DNA of 64,000 nucleotides from JACVRW01 sp963728495 (GTDB taxonomy: Bacteria; Actinomycetota; Thermoleophilia; Solirubrobacterales; Thermoleophilaceae). Position numbers and translations under genes: made by a program. Shown here piece by piece: positions 27,503 to 36,237 of this stretch; the first letter of the stretch is position 1; every line of letters begins with the position of its first letter. The stretch covers positions 1 to 64,000 of the forward strand of contig CAVSKI010000009.1 of assembly GCA_963728495.1 (NCBI GenBank), written 5' to 3'. The notes beneath the pieces are model-generated. The model saw nothing but the letters and a program-made list of their open reading frames with translations, had not been told where the DNA came from and did not search any database.

Positions 27503-28438
27503 CTACTTCTCGCCTCTCACGTAGGGCAGGGCCAGCGCCGAGGGGAGGTAATAGCGGCGGGCAAACAGCAACAGGACAACGATCACGGCGATGAACGGCA
27601 GCATCTGCACGTAGTCGGTCTGGATATTGACTCCGATCAGCTGCAGCGCGGTGGCGATCGAAAGGGACAGCCCGAAGAGCACCGAGCCGACGATCGTCCA
27701 GGGCGCCTTGCCGCGCGAGAGCATCGCGATCACGATCGCTATGAAGCCCGAGCCCTGGGTGATGAAGGGTGTGAAGGTGCCGGCGCTGACGATCGCCAGG
27801 TAGGCGCCGCCCAGGCCGGCGAGCGCGCCCGCCCAGAGCGTCGCCCAGCCGCGCGCGGCGGTGACGCTGACGCCCGCCGCGTCGAGCGCCTCGGGGCGCT
27901 CGCCCGCGGCCCTGATGCTGAGCCCGGCCGAGGTTCGCCGCAGCGCCCAGCCCACCACGAAGGCCAGCACGATCCCGAAGTAGACGATCGCGTTCTGGCT
28001 GAAGAGGCTGTCGCCGAGGATGGGGATCTCCTTGAGCCCCGGGATGGCCAGCTCGGAGGGCGCCTCGAGACTTGGGCGCGACTCGGCGTACGCCGCATCG
28101 TGGATAAGGCTCGTCGCCCCCTGGGCGAGCAGGATGATCGCGATGCCGATCACGATCTGGTCGAGCTTCATTCGCACGCAGAGGACCACCATGATCAGCG
28201 CGCCGGCCGCTCCCGCGCCCGCCCCGGCAAGCATGCCCAGCCACTCCGAGCCGGTGTTGTAGGCGACCACAAAGGCGAGGAAGGCGCCGAAGAGCATGTA
28301 GCCCTCGAGGCCGACATTGAGCACGCCGGCCTGCTCGGAGACGAGCTCGCCGAGGCTGGCAAACAACAGCGGCACCGCGGCGACCAGGCCGCCGGCCAAG
28401 AGCGCGGTCAGGAAGTCCTGGCTCAGCAGGTCGCTCAC
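27503..28438 (-). CDS. ABC importer permease (NupQ/YufQ type)
   Basis: The 311-residue membrane protein has about nine hydrophobic helices and the signature LNVGLEGYMLFGAF near the N-terminus, typical of the second permease of BMP-type nucleoside importers. The GTG at 28438 follows GAGGGAGCTTCGC. It pairs with the permease immediately upstream and with the ATPase and lipoprotein of the same operon. The family imports nucleosides and other ring compounds. Its place in a B6 degradation island suggests import of pyridoxine, pyridoxal or pyridoxamine (inference). Confidence 0.88.
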   Translation of the reverse strand: MSDLLSQDFLTALLAGGLVAAVPLLFASLGELVSEQAGVLNVGLEGYMLFGAFLAFVVAYNTGSEWLGMLAGAGAGAAGALIMVVLCVRMKLDQIVIGIAIILLAQGATSLIHDAAYAESRPSLEAPSELAIPGLKEIPILGDSLFSQNAIVYFGIVLAFVVGWALRRTSAGLSIRAAGERPEALDAAGVSVTAARGWATLWAGALAGLGGAYLAIVSAGTFTPFITQGSGFIAIVIAMLSRGKAPWTIVGSVLFGLSLSIATALQLIGVNIQTDYVQMLPFIAVIVVLLLFARRYYLPSALALPYVRGEK

Positions 28439-28451
28439 GCGAAGCTCCCTC

Positions 28452-29588
28452 TCATCTCGCCCCCATTTCGCCCGCGCCGATCGCCGCACGCGGGTCGCCG
28501 CCGTCACCGTCGCTCGGACCGACGCGTTCGGCCATCTCGGGGGGAACGAAATGCATTCCGATCCCGCGGCGGACACGGACGTACTCGACGACCGCCATGA
28601 AGAGCAGGATGAGGGCCACCAGCACGAGCAGGACATCGCTCGTGATCTCCTGCTCGCGCGCCGCGGACTCCCCACCGATCTGGATCGCGGAGAAGAGGAT
28701 CACCAGGACGAGCGAGCCGAGCGCGTTGAGCCGCGCGAGGAACACGAGCGGGATCACCAGGAGGCCGTAGGCGGGATTGAAGTCGGCGCGAAACGAGCCC
28801 TGGATGCCGAGGATCTCGACTGCGCCCGACATCCCGATCAGAGCGCCGCTGACGAAGAAGGCGAGGACGGTCAGACGCAGTGGGTTCAACCCGGCGTGCA
28901 GCGCCGCCCGTGGGCTGGCGCCCAGGATTCGCAGCCGCAGCCCGAGGGAGGTCCGCGTCATCAGCACGTGGACGGCGAGGATCGCGACGACGCCGATCAC
29001 GAAACCGAGATGTATCCGGGTACCGAAGAGCAGCGGGAGGCGCTGGTCGAAGGGAACGACATCGGTGCGGGCGACTCCGAGGACTTCGGTTCTGAACGGC
29101 CCCTTGACGAGAACGTTCGCGACCCCGATGCCGATGAACGATGTCATCAGCGTGGTGATGATCTCGTTGACCCCGTAGCGGGCCCGCAGAACCGCGGGGA
29201 TGATCGTCCACGCGCCACCGACCGCGGCGGCGATGGCCATCGTCGCCACGAGCATGGGCCAGACCCCGAGCGACTCGAGCAGCGATGGGGCGAAACCTGC
29301 GGTGAGCGCGGCGCCGAGCAGGAACTGGCCGTCCGCGCCGAGATTCCAGAGGTTCGCGCGGAAGGCAACGATCAGCCCGGCCGCGATAAGCAGCAGGGGA
29401 GCGCTGCGGATGATGCTCTCCTGAAAGCCCTGCCAGTCGAGCAGGCCGCGCTGGAACATATCCGCGTAGAAGGTGAACGGATCGCGCCCGAGTGCCACCA
29501 GCAGTATCCCCATGACGACCAGGGCGAGGACGATCGGTATCAGCGCCATCAACGTGGCCTCGGCAATCTTGGCGGCCCGCGCGATCAT
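28452..29588 (-). CDS. ABC importer permease (NupP/YufP type)
   Basis: The 378-residue membrane protein has about ten helices. NLWNLGADGQFLLGA is the typical first-permease motif of BMP-type importers, and VNEIITTLMTSFIGIGVAN follows. The ATG at 29588 overlaps the ATPase stop in ATGA. The C-terminal 30 residues are hydrophilic and acidic. It forms the translocation channel with the next gene. The order ATPase-permease-permease is that of nucleoside importers. Confidence 0.88.
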   Translation of the reverse strand: MIARAAKIAEATLMALIPIVLALVVMGILLVALGRDPFTFYADMFQRGLLDWQGFQESIIRSAPLLLIAAGLIVAFRANLWNLGADGQFLLGAALTAGFAPSLLESLGVWPMLVATMAIAAAVGGAWTIIPAVLRARYGVNEIITTLMTSFIGIGVANVLVKGPFRTEVLGVARTDVVPFDQRLPLLFGTRIHLGFVIGVVAILAVHVLMTRTSLGLRLRILGASPRAALHAGLNPLRLTVLAFFVSGALIGMSGAVEILGIQGSFRADFNPAYGLLVIPLVFLARLNALGSLVLVILFSAIQIGGESAAREQEITSDVLLVLVALILLFMAVVEYVRVRRGIGMHFVPPEMAERVGPSDGDGGDPRAAIGAGEMGAR

Positions 29589-31168
29589 GCGGGACCGCCG
29601 GTGCGCGCAACCATGAGCGCCCCGACGCGCTCCTCCGCACCGGGTCCGTTCTCGACCTCGCCGGTGACCTCGCCGCGGGACATCACGACGATCCGATCGC
29701 ACAGATCGACCAACTCGTCGATCTCGGTCGAGATCACCAGCGCTGCCAGGCCGCCCGCCGCCGCTTGGCGGATCTGGTCGCGTACGAACTCCGCCGTGCG
29801 GACGTCCAGCCCGTGGGTGGGCTTGTTGAAGACCACGACCCGCGGCGAGTCGGCGAACTCACGGGCCAGCACGAGCTTCTGGACGTTCCCGCCCGAGAGG
29901 GTTGCCACCCGACTCCGTACGCTCGGGGTGCGCACGTCGAAGCGCTCCACCAGCTGCTCCCCGAAGGCGTCGATCTGCTCGCGGCGCTCGGCCCCGGCGC
30001 GCCAGAAGGGGCGCTTGCCGATTCGCTTCAGGACCGCGTTCATCGCCACGTCCAGGTCGGGCACGGTGCCCTCGCCCAACCGGTCGTCGGTGACGTAGCG
30101 CAGGCCGCGGCGCTCACGCTCGCTCACCCCGAGCCGGGTCACGTCCTCGCTGAGCAACAGCACCTCGCCGCGGCGTGGCCTGCGCTGGCCCGCGATCACC
30201 TCGGCCACCTCGCGCTGGCCGTTGCCGTCGACGCCCGCCACCCCGACGACTTCTCCGGCCCGGACCTCGAGGGCGACATCCGACAGGCCGACCACCTCGT
30301 CGTCAGCGTCCAGGCCGAGGCCACGCAGCTCGAGCGCGACCTCGCCGTGCTCCCGCTGTGGGCGCTGCCGGGCGGCCGGGGCCTCGACCTCGATCGCGTC
30401 GGCGAGATCCGAGGCCTGCTCGCCGAACATCATCTCGACGATCTGCTCGGAGAGCTCCTTCTCGGAGCGCCCGCGAAGGTCGGACGGCGCCAGCGACCCA
30501 ACCTTGCGCCCGGCCCTGAGCACCGTAACCCGGTCCCCGAGCTCGATCGCCTCGTGAAGCTTGTGGGTGATCAGCACGACCGCCAGGCCCTCATCGGTCA
30601 GGTGCTCGAGCTCACGCCGAAGCTCCTCGTAGCCCTGCGGCGTGAGCATCGAGGTCGGCTCATCGAGGATCAGCGCCCGCGACCCGTGACGCCAGAGGGC
30701 CTTCATGATCTCGACCTGCTGCTGCTGCCCGAGCGCCAGTCCGCCGGCGCGCGCGTCGGCGGAGAAGCCGGTGCCGAGGAGCTTCGAGAGCTCCTCGAAT
30801 CGCTTCCCTGCCGCTGCGACGTCGAGCCGCCCGCGGCCACCGTGCGAGCCGAGCATGAGGTTCTCGAGCACGGTGAGCGTCGGTACCAGGGTCAGGTGCT
30901 GGTAGACGGTGCCGATTCCGAGCTCGATCGCGCCACGAGGCGAGTCGATCTCGACCTCCCTGCCCTCGAAGCGGATCTCTCCCGCGTCGGGCCTGTACAT
31001 CCCGGAGAGGATGCTGATGAGGGTCGACTTGCCGGCGCCGTTCTCGCCGAGCAGCGCATGGGCCTCGCCCGCGCGTAGGTCGATGTCGATGCTGTCGTTG
31101 GCCAGCACTCGCGGGAACGCCTTGGTGATCCCGCGCAACTCGAGCAGGGGTGGCTCCTGCGCGTTCAT
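29585..31168 (-). CDS. ABC importer ATPase with two nucleotide-binding domains (NupO/RbsA-like)
   Basis: The 527-residue protein carries two ABC domains. The first has Walker A GENGAGKST, an unusual signature LALGQQQQVEI and Walker B LILDEPTSML. The second has the expected degenerate Walker A (GVDGNGQRE), the signature LSGGNVQKL and the Walker B-like region VVFNKPTHGLD, where Asp is replaced by Asn. One strong and one weak site is normal for this group. It energises the two permeases encoded directly after it and is coupled to both neighbours by ATGA overlaps. Confidence 0.9.
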   Translation of the reverse strand: MNAQEPPLLELRGITKAFPRVLANDSIDIDLRAGEAHALLGENGAGKSTLISILSGMYRPDAGEIRFEGREVEIDSPRGAIELGIGTVYQHLTLVPTLTVLENLMLGSHGGRGRLDVAAAGKRFEELSKLLGTGFSADARAGGLALGQQQQVEIMKALWRHGSRALILDEPTSMLTPQGYEELRRELEHLTDEGLAVVLITHKLHEAIELGDRVTVLRAGRKVGSLAPSDLRGRSEKELSEQIVEMMFGEQASDLADAIEVEAPAARQRPQREHGEVALELRGLGLDADDEVVGLSDVALEVRAGEVVGVAGVDGNGQREVAEVIAGQRRPRRGEVLLLSEDVTRLGVSERERRGLRYVTDDRLGEGTVPDLDVAMNAVLKRIGKRPFWRAGAERREQIDAFGEQLVERFDVRTPSVRSRVATLSGGNVQKLVLAREFADSPRVVVFNKPTHGLDVRTAEFVRDQIRQAAAGGLAALVISTEIDELVDLCDRIVVMSRGEVTGEVENGPGAEERVGALMVARTGGPA

Positions 31169-32316
31169 CGCTCCCCGAGCAGGCGCACGACGCTCAGGGC
31201 GAGGACGGATGCTGTGGTGAGTGCTGCTTCGATGCCGTCTGGCGAGGCGAACTGTTCCGCGCCGCGGTCGGTGTGGAACTCCCAGCCGCCGGACCTGCCG
31301 ATTCCAATGAGAGCTGACGGCACCCGGCGAGAGATGTCGCCGAAGTCCGTTGCGAAAGGAAGCGGCGGCGGATCTGCGACGAACTCGCGCCCCGCCGCCT
31401 CGAAGGCCTGAGCCACCGCGGCGCGGACGCCATCGTGTGCGGCGATCGCGGGCACCGTCCGGGTGGTCTCCCATTTCGCGTCCGGGATCAGCTCGCGCAA
31501 CCTGGCCGACGCCCCGTCGAGCTCCTCGTCGGAGTCGGCGGTGACGAAGTAGGTCGCGCGCAGCGCAAACCCCGACCCCTCCTCGACGTCGCCCTCGAGC
31601 ACCATCCGTTCGAGCATCAGATTGTCCGAGCGGTGGCCCTTCGGGACCTCCAGGGCCGCCTCGGCAGCCCGGCGTGGCGCCTCGATCGCCTCGTCCATCG
31701 TGCGCCAGCCGCCCACCGTGGCCACCAGGCGGCGCATGCAGCGCGACTCCACCGAAACGGTGTCGATGAACTCGGGATGGGCGTAGAGGGCCGCGTCGAG
31801 GTGGTCCCAGAGTCCAGCCGCCGCCGTTAGCGACTTGCCGCCGCCGCGCTCGACCGCTCCGGGCGCATGGAGCTCGTCGGCGGGGCAGCCGATCACCTCC
31901 ACCGCACCGTCGAGATCGTCGCGCAGGTCGGCGAGGGCGAGAGCAGCTCCCGCGACCCCCCCGGCGATCGGCCCGTGGCCGCAGGAGTGCACCGCCTCGG
32001 AGGACCCGTCAGGCCGTACGGCCGGCACGGCGTCGTAGAGGTCGACCAAGCCCACTCCACGGCCGCCCCGGGGACCCTCGAGCCGGGCCCGGAACGCGGT
32101 CTCCAGCCCGGCCGCTCCGAGTTCGACCTGAAAGCCGCCGTCCTCGAGCTGACCGGCCAGGAAGCGAGAGCACTCCACCTCCTCGTGGCCGAGCTCGGGG
32201 TGGGCATGCACGAACTCGATCGCCGCCTCGATCTGTGGCCTGCGTGCGGCGACCGCCGCCAGCACGCGCTCATCGAGCTCCTCCTGGCTCCGGGCTCTGG
32301 TTTGTCCTGAAGGCAT
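31165..32316 (-). CDS. M20-family amidohydrolase (AbgB/aminoacylase-like)
   Basis: The 383-residue protein has M20D-type motifs: HAHPELGHEEVE, DLYDAVPAV, HSCGHGPIAG (ligand Cys/His), GCPADELHAPG and the final TDFGDISRRVPSAL ... GWEFHT. Such enzymes hydrolyse N-acyl amino acids or p-aminobenzoyl-glutamate-like amides. It sits between the substrate-binding lipoprotein and the ABC ATPase in the B6 island. In M. loti the last step hydrolyses an N-acetylaminomethylene succinate; an M20 deacylase could do comparable chemistry here (inference). The ATG at 32316 is used. Confidence 0.8.
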   Translation of the reverse strand: MPSGQTRARSQEELDERVLAAVAARRPQIEAAIEFVHAHPELGHEEVECSRFLAGQLEDGGFQVELGAAGLETAFRARLEGPRGGRGVGLVDLYDAVPAVRPDGSSEAVHSCGHGPIAGGVAGAALALADLRDDLDGAVEVIGCPADELHAPGAVERGGGKSLTAAAGLWDHLDAALYAHPEFIDTVSVESRCMRRLVATVGGWRTMDEAIEAPRRAAEAALEVPKGHRSDNLMLERMVLEGDVEEGSGFALRATYFVTADSDEELDGASARLRELIPDAKWETTRTVPAIAAHDGVRAAVAQAFEAAGREFVADPPPLPFATDFGDISRRVPSALIGIGRSGGWEFHTDRGAEQFASPDGIEAALTTASVLALSVVRLLGER

Positions 32317-32337
32317 GCGGCTCCTTGCGGTTTACAC

Positions 32338-32365
32338 GGCCGGCGCCTCGGTCGAGGCGCCGGCC
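32338..32365 (-). terminator. Intercistronic hairpin after the importer lipoprotein gene
   Basis: A perfect 13-base inverted repeat (32338-32350 with 32353-32365) encloses GT, so the practical loop is GGTC. It lies 27 bases after the lipoprotein stop and 22 bases before the M20 start, with no U-run. It probably stabilises the upstream mRNA or attenuates read-through, giving more binding protein than permease. Confidence 0.65.
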
Positions 32366-32391
32366 ATGCCAGGCGGGAGGCCGAACCGGCC

Positions 32392-33501
32392 CTAGCCCTG
32401 TGCGATCAGGTCCTCAACCTGGGACTTCTTCTCCGTCAGCGGGATCTCGACGTTGCCGTCGACTATCTCCTTGCGCGTAGCCTGGATCTCCTTCCAGGTC
32501 TCCGCATCGATCTGGTCGGTCTTCAGCAACGAGACACCGTCGTTGGCGAGATCGATCACGTAGTCCTTCTTACCGAAGGTGTCGTTGCCGATGTCGTCGA
32601 TCGCATCGTTGTAGATGCCGGTCAGATCCCAGTAGACCGACGACAGGAGGACGCCCTTCTTGTCGATTGGCGTCTTGTCGCCGATCACGTCGATGAACTG
32701 CACGCCGTCCGCCCGCTCGACCGCCTCGAGCATGCCGAACGAGGAGCCGTCCCCCATCCCGAATACGACGTCGGCTCCGTTGGCGATCACAGCCTCGGTG
32801 ACGCGCCTGCCTCCGGCTGCGTCGGCGTAGCCGGCCTGGCCGATCTGCGCCAGTTGGATCTTCACCTTCGGGTCCACCGACCGTGCGCCGGCGACGAAGC
32901 CTCCGGCCATCTTGTTCCAGTTGGTGTCGTCGGCCGAGATCACGATGCCGAGATTTCCGCTCTTCGAGGTGTTGGCGGCGAGCACGCCGGCGAGATAGGC
33001 GCCCTCCTGGCTCTCCGTGCTGACGTTGGCCGTCACTCCCGGCGTGTTGGCCTCGGGGTTGTCCCACACGATCATCGGCACGCCGGTCTGCTCGGCCACG
33101 TCCGGAGCGATGGTGTTGTACCCGCTCGCCTGCGCGATCACGAACTCGGCCCCACCGGTTGTGGCGAGGTCCCGCAGGATGGGAGCGATGTCCTCGTAGC
33201 CCGAGCCGTCGGCCACCTCGAGGTCGATCCCGCGATCGGACGCGATCTTCTTTGCGGCGTCGACTCCCTGCTGGTTGTACCCGTAGTCGTTGCCCTTCTC
33301 GGGCGCGATGATCGCGAAGCTCGAAATCGGCGACTCGCTGGCCTTTTCGCTCGAACTGCCACCGCCCGAGTCGTCGTCGCTGTCGTCGCTGCCACAGGCA
33401 ACAACGCCAAAGGCGGCGATCAACAGGATGGCCAGTGCGGCGAATAGCCGCATCAACCCCTGTGCTCGCCGCCGCCGGTGTTTGCTCTGCCCCTCGTTCA
33501 T
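32392..33501 (-). CDS. BMP-family substrate-binding lipoprotein of the ABC importer
   Basis: The 369-residue protein has a lipoprotein signal after a basic start (LFAALAILLIAAFGVVACGS, lipobox VVAC), then an acidic Ser/Gly linker. The BMP/PnrA-like binding domain begins FAIIAPEKGNDYGYNQQG and continues with VDGNV-type C-terminal residues. PnrA proteins bind purine nucleosides; this one may bind a B6 vitamer because it is in the B6 island and the pocket cannot be judged from sequence. It starts in an ATGA overlap with the amidohydrolase and is followed by a hairpin. Confidence 0.85.
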   Translation of the reverse strand: MNEGQSKHRRRRAQGLMRLFAALAILLIAAFGVVACGSDDSDDDSGGGSSSEKASESPISSFAIIAPEKGNDYGYNQQGVDAAKKIASDRGIDLEVADGSGYEDIAPILRDLATTGGAEFVIAQASGYNTIAPDVAEQTGVPMIVWDNPEANTPGVTANVSTESQEGAYLAGVLAANTSKSGNLGIVISADDTNWNKMAGGFVAGARSVDPKVKIQLAQIGQAGYADAAGGRRVTEAVIANGADVVFGMGDGSSFGMLEAVERADGVQFIDVIGDKTPIDKKGVLLSSVYWDLTGIYNDAIDDIGNDTFGKKDYVIDLANDGVSLLKTDQIDAETWKEIQATRKEIVDGNVEIPLTEKKSQVEDLIAQG

Positions 33502-34253
33502 GCCCTCTCCTCCTTGTTGATGCGCGCCGAGACCGGCGCGTCGTCGCTTCCGAAGAACAGCCGCCGGGCGTTCAGGCCCAGTACCCGCTCCTGCGCGGCC
33601 TCGTCGAGACCGCTGACGGCGACCTTGCGGAGCTCCACACCCGGATCATGGAACGGGGCGTCGGAGCCGTACATGACCCGCTCGGGCCCGACCCGCTCGA
33701 AGGCCGTGCGGATCTTCGAGTGCATCGGCATGCCCGAGGTCTCCAGATAGACGTTGGGGTTGCGCTCGGCGACGTCGATCGAGCCATTGATGTAGACGAT
33801 GTTCCCATGGCCCATATGGCCGAGGACCACTCGCAGGTCTGGGAACTCGACCGCGAGCTCCTCGATGCTCCACGGCAGCGTGAAGATCGGGTGGCCGCAA
33901 TGGACCAGCACCGGCATCCCGCGCTCGACCAGCAGCGAGGCGATGGGGTGGACGCTCGGATCGTTGGGGTGGTAGCCGTCGAGAAGGGGATGCAGCTTCA
34001 CACCGAGGAATTTGGGGTGAGAGAGGAACTCGGCAGCCCGCTCGGCACAGTCGGGTTCACGCGGATTGGCCCAGAACAGCGCCCAGGCGTTGGGCACGCG
34101 CTCCACGATCCCTCGGGTGAGCGCGTTGTCGGGGTGGAACACGATCCCGGCGTCGTAGTCGAATTCGGCCAACAACTCGACCAGGCCCTCCTCGTCGAGG
34201 GAGACGTCGAAGAGCGGGAATTCGCCCACATGCATGTGCGGGTCGACGATCAA
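33498..34253 (-). CDS. Amidohydrolase (COG2159/ACMSD-like TIM barrel), first gene of the minus-strand operon
   Basis: The 251-residue protein begins MIVDPHMHVGEFPLF (metal-binding His-x-His), has VHCGHPIF, VVLGHMGHGN and YGSDAPF (the terminal catalytic Asp). This is the ACMSD/decarboxylase-hydrolase type of the amidohydrolase superfamily, whose members decarboxylate or hydrolyse aromatic and heterocyclic acids. It is the first gene after the divergent control region. A role in processing a pyridine-derived acid is plausible but unproven. It ends in an ATGA overlap with the binding-protein gene. Confidence 0.8.
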   Translation of the reverse strand: MIVDPHMHVGEFPLFDVSLDEEGLVELLAEFDYDAGIVFHPDNALTRGIVERVPNAWALFWANPREPDCAERAAEFLSHPKFLGVKLHPLLDGYHPNDPSVHPIASLLVERGMPVLVHCGHPIFTLPWSIEELAVEFPDLRVVLGHMGHGNIVYINGSIDVAERNPNVYLETSGMPMHSKIRTAFERVGPERVMYGSDAPFHDPGVELRKVAVSGLDEAAQERVLGLNARRLFFGSDDAPVSARINKEERA

Positions 34254-34368
34254 CCCGCGAGCGCCTCCTGAGGGACCGGCTCCTCGAGCGTGAGGTCCGC
34301 GGGGGGCGTCAACCCGGCGTGGCCCCGAAATTGGCCGAATCCCTCGCGCTTGCCGAACACGGGGCGTA

Positions 34369-34405
34369 TGATAGGCTAATTGCTAACTGTTGACAACTGA
34401 CAGTT
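34369..34405 (-). promoter_or_regulatory. Promoter and overlapping operator of the divergent B6 island
   Basis: On the minus strand TTGTCA (34396-34391) and TATCAT (34374-34369) are spaced by 16 bases, a good sigma-70-type promoter for the import operon. The inverted repeat AACTGT-N9-ACAGTT (34385-34390 and 34400-34405) overlaps the -35 element and is a candidate site for the GntR regulator encoded at 34449. On the plus strand TTGACA occurs at 34390-34395, but I see no matching -10. Confidence 0.55.
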
Positions 34406-34448
34406 TTCCAGCGTTCGGTCACTTGATGGCCGCTTTACGGTCGCCTCT

Positions 34449-35183
34449 ATGAACGACGACACATCTCCCGCAGACAACGGAGGCGGCGACCGGCGGCTGG
34501 ACAACCGGACGCTCTGGGAGCAGGTGCGTGAACGCCTCCGCGAGGAGATCCTCTCCGGAGAGCTGGCCCCGGGTACGGTGTTGAGCGAGGTTTCGCTCGC
34601 GCGTTCGCTGGGGGTCAGCCGCGGCCCGATCCGAGAGGCGCTGGGCCGGATGGCCAGCGAGGGGCTCGTGACGATCACCCCCCGCCGCGGCGCCATCGTC
34701 ACGGAGCTGACGCCCGACGAGTTCATCGAGGCCTATCAGGTGCGTGAGGCGCTGGAGACGCTCGCGATCCGCCTCGCCGTTCCCCGGCTGGAGAAGTCCC
34801 ACATCATCCGCCTTCGCGAGCTCCACGAGCAGATGGTCGCGCACGCCAAACGCGACGAGGTGAACGCCTTCTTCGAAGCCAACGCCCGATTCCATGATGT
34901 CTTCGTCACCGCGTCGGGCAACCGCAAGCTGCACGAGATCTACCGCCTCCTGTTCGACCAGATGGGTCGGTACCTGGCGCGCTCGCTGGCCCTGCGCGGC
35001 AGCCTCGAGAGATCGAATGTCGAGCACGCGGCGATCCTCGAGGCGGTCGAGGCCGGCGACGTCGACGTTGCCGCAGAGCTGCTGGCCGCGCACATCGAGG
35101 TTCCACAGCGCGTCGAGGAGGAGTTCGGCGGCCCCTCGGCGAGGCTCGTCCAGTCCCCCACGATCGAAGGGAGAGCGCGCTGA
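34449..35183 (+). CDS. GntR-family (FadR/FCD) transcriptional regulator of the B6 island
   Basis: The 244-residue protein has an N-terminal winged HTH (TLWEQVRERLREEILSGEL ... LSEVSLARSLGVSRGPIREAL ... GLVTITPRRGAIV) and a C-terminal FCD domain. AYQVREALETLAIRLA opens the FCD part, and ANARFHDVFVTASGN with a later His supplies likely metal or ligand contacts. FCD regulators usually bind small carboxylates and release DNA. It heads the plus-strand catabolic operon and sits beside the divergent promoter with an inverted repeat, so it probably controls both operons in response to a B6 vitamer or a pyridine carboxylate. The effector is unknown. Confidence 0.88.
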   Translation: MNDDTSPADNGGGDRRLDNRTLWEQVRERLREEILSGELAPGTVLSEVSLARSLGVSRGPIREALGRMASEGLVTITPRRGAIVTELTPDEFIEAYQVREALETLAIRLAVPRLEKSHIIRLRELHEQMVAHAKRDEVNAFFEANARFHDVFVTASGNRKLHEIYRLLFDQMGRYLARSLALRGSLERSNVEHAAILEAVEAGDVDVAAELLAAHIEVPQRVEEEFGGPSARLVQSPTIEGRAR

Positions 35184-36232
35184 CCGCGAGCGACCACAAC
35201 GCCAAGGAAGTCCGGTTCGGAGTCAATCTCAACAACCGCGAGCCGCTGATCGCGCCCGACTACGACCTGGCGGCGCTGCTCGAGCTGTCGAGCCGGGTCG
35301 AGGAGCTCGGCTTCGACTCGGTCTGGGTTGGCGACAGCCTCTTCTCGAAGCCGCGCTACGAGGCGCTGAGCCTGCTCTCGGCGATCTCCCAACGCACCAG
35401 TCGCGTCCAGCTCGGGACCGCGTGCGTGGTGACCACGCTGCGCAACCCGCTCGTGCTGGCGATGGAGTGGGCCACGCTCGACCATCTGTCCGGCGGGCGG
35501 ACGATTTTCGGCCCGTGCATGGGCAACCCCGAGGAGGGCGTCCGGCGCGAGTACAAGGCACTGGGACTGCCCTTCAAGGACCGAGCGACGATCTTCGAGG
35601 AGGGCCTTGCGGTCCTGCGCACGCTCTGGACCGAGGGCAGCGTCGATTTTCACGGCACCTACTACGACTACGACGAGGTGAGCTTTCACTCGGGCACGGA
35701 GATGGCCCCGCTGGGACCGCTTCAGAAGCCGCCGCCGATCTGGGTCGTGTCCAACCCGCGGCTGGTCGACGACTCCCACGACGAGCGCATGGTGAAGATC
35801 ATGCGTCGTGCCTGCCGGCGGATAATCGAGTACGGCGACGGTTGGATGACCTGCTGCCGCGCCGAGCATCCCGACGAGCTCACCGAGCAGATCGGCTACC
35901 TGGACGAGGCCGCGGGCGAACTCGGCCGCGACTTCTCCGACTACGAGGTCTCTTACCAGGTGACCATGAACATCGGCGACTCCGAGGAAGCGGCCCGGAC
36001 CGCCTTCGACAGCTATATCTCGCAGTACTACCCGGAGCTCTCCCAGGCGATGGACCTCTCCAACTGGGGGCCGGTGGGAGAGCCGGAGCAGATCGCCGAC
36101 TGGCTGCGCGAGTTCGCCGACCGCGGCGTGACCCACTTCATCTGCCGCTTCGGAGACCTCGACCAGTTCACGCAGGTCGAGCGCTTCGCGAAAGAGGTCC
36201 TCCCCGCTTTCCAAACCACGACCGCGAGGTGA
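35180..36232 (+). CDS. LLM-class flavin/F420-dependent oxidoreductase with a probable CTG start
   Basis: The 350-residue luciferase-like TIM-barrel protein shows FGVNLNNREPL, LGFDSVWVGDSLF, TACVVTTLRNPLVLA, DHLSGGRTIFGPCMGN and DRATIFEEGLAVLRTLWTEG. No ATG, GTG or TTG occurs before the conserved N-terminus. A CTG at 35180 overlaps the regulator stop in CTGA and is preceded by AAGGGAGAGCGCG, a strong ribosome-binding site. LLM enzymes act as monooxygenases (FMNH2) or F420 oxidoreductases. Some, such as RutA, open N-heterocycles, so it could take part in pyridine ring opening (inference). Confidence 0.82.
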   Translation: MTASDHNAKEVRFGVNLNNREPLIAPDYDLAALLELSSRVEELGFDSVWVGDSLFSKPRYEALSLLSAISQRTSRVQLGTACVVTTLRNPLVLAMEWATLDHLSGGRTIFGPCMGNPEEGVRREYKALGLPFKDRATIFEEGLAVLRTLWTEGSVDFHGTYYDYDEVSFHSGTEMAPLGPLQKPPPIWVVSNPRLVDDSHDERMVKIMRRACRRIIEYGDGWMTCCRAEHPDELTEQIGYLDEAAGELGRDFSDYEVSYQVTMNIGDSEEAARTAFDSYISQYYPELSQAMDLSNWGPVGEPEQIADWLREFADRGVTHFICRFGDLDQFTQVERFAKEVLPAFQTTTAR

Positions 36233-36237
36233 TCGAG

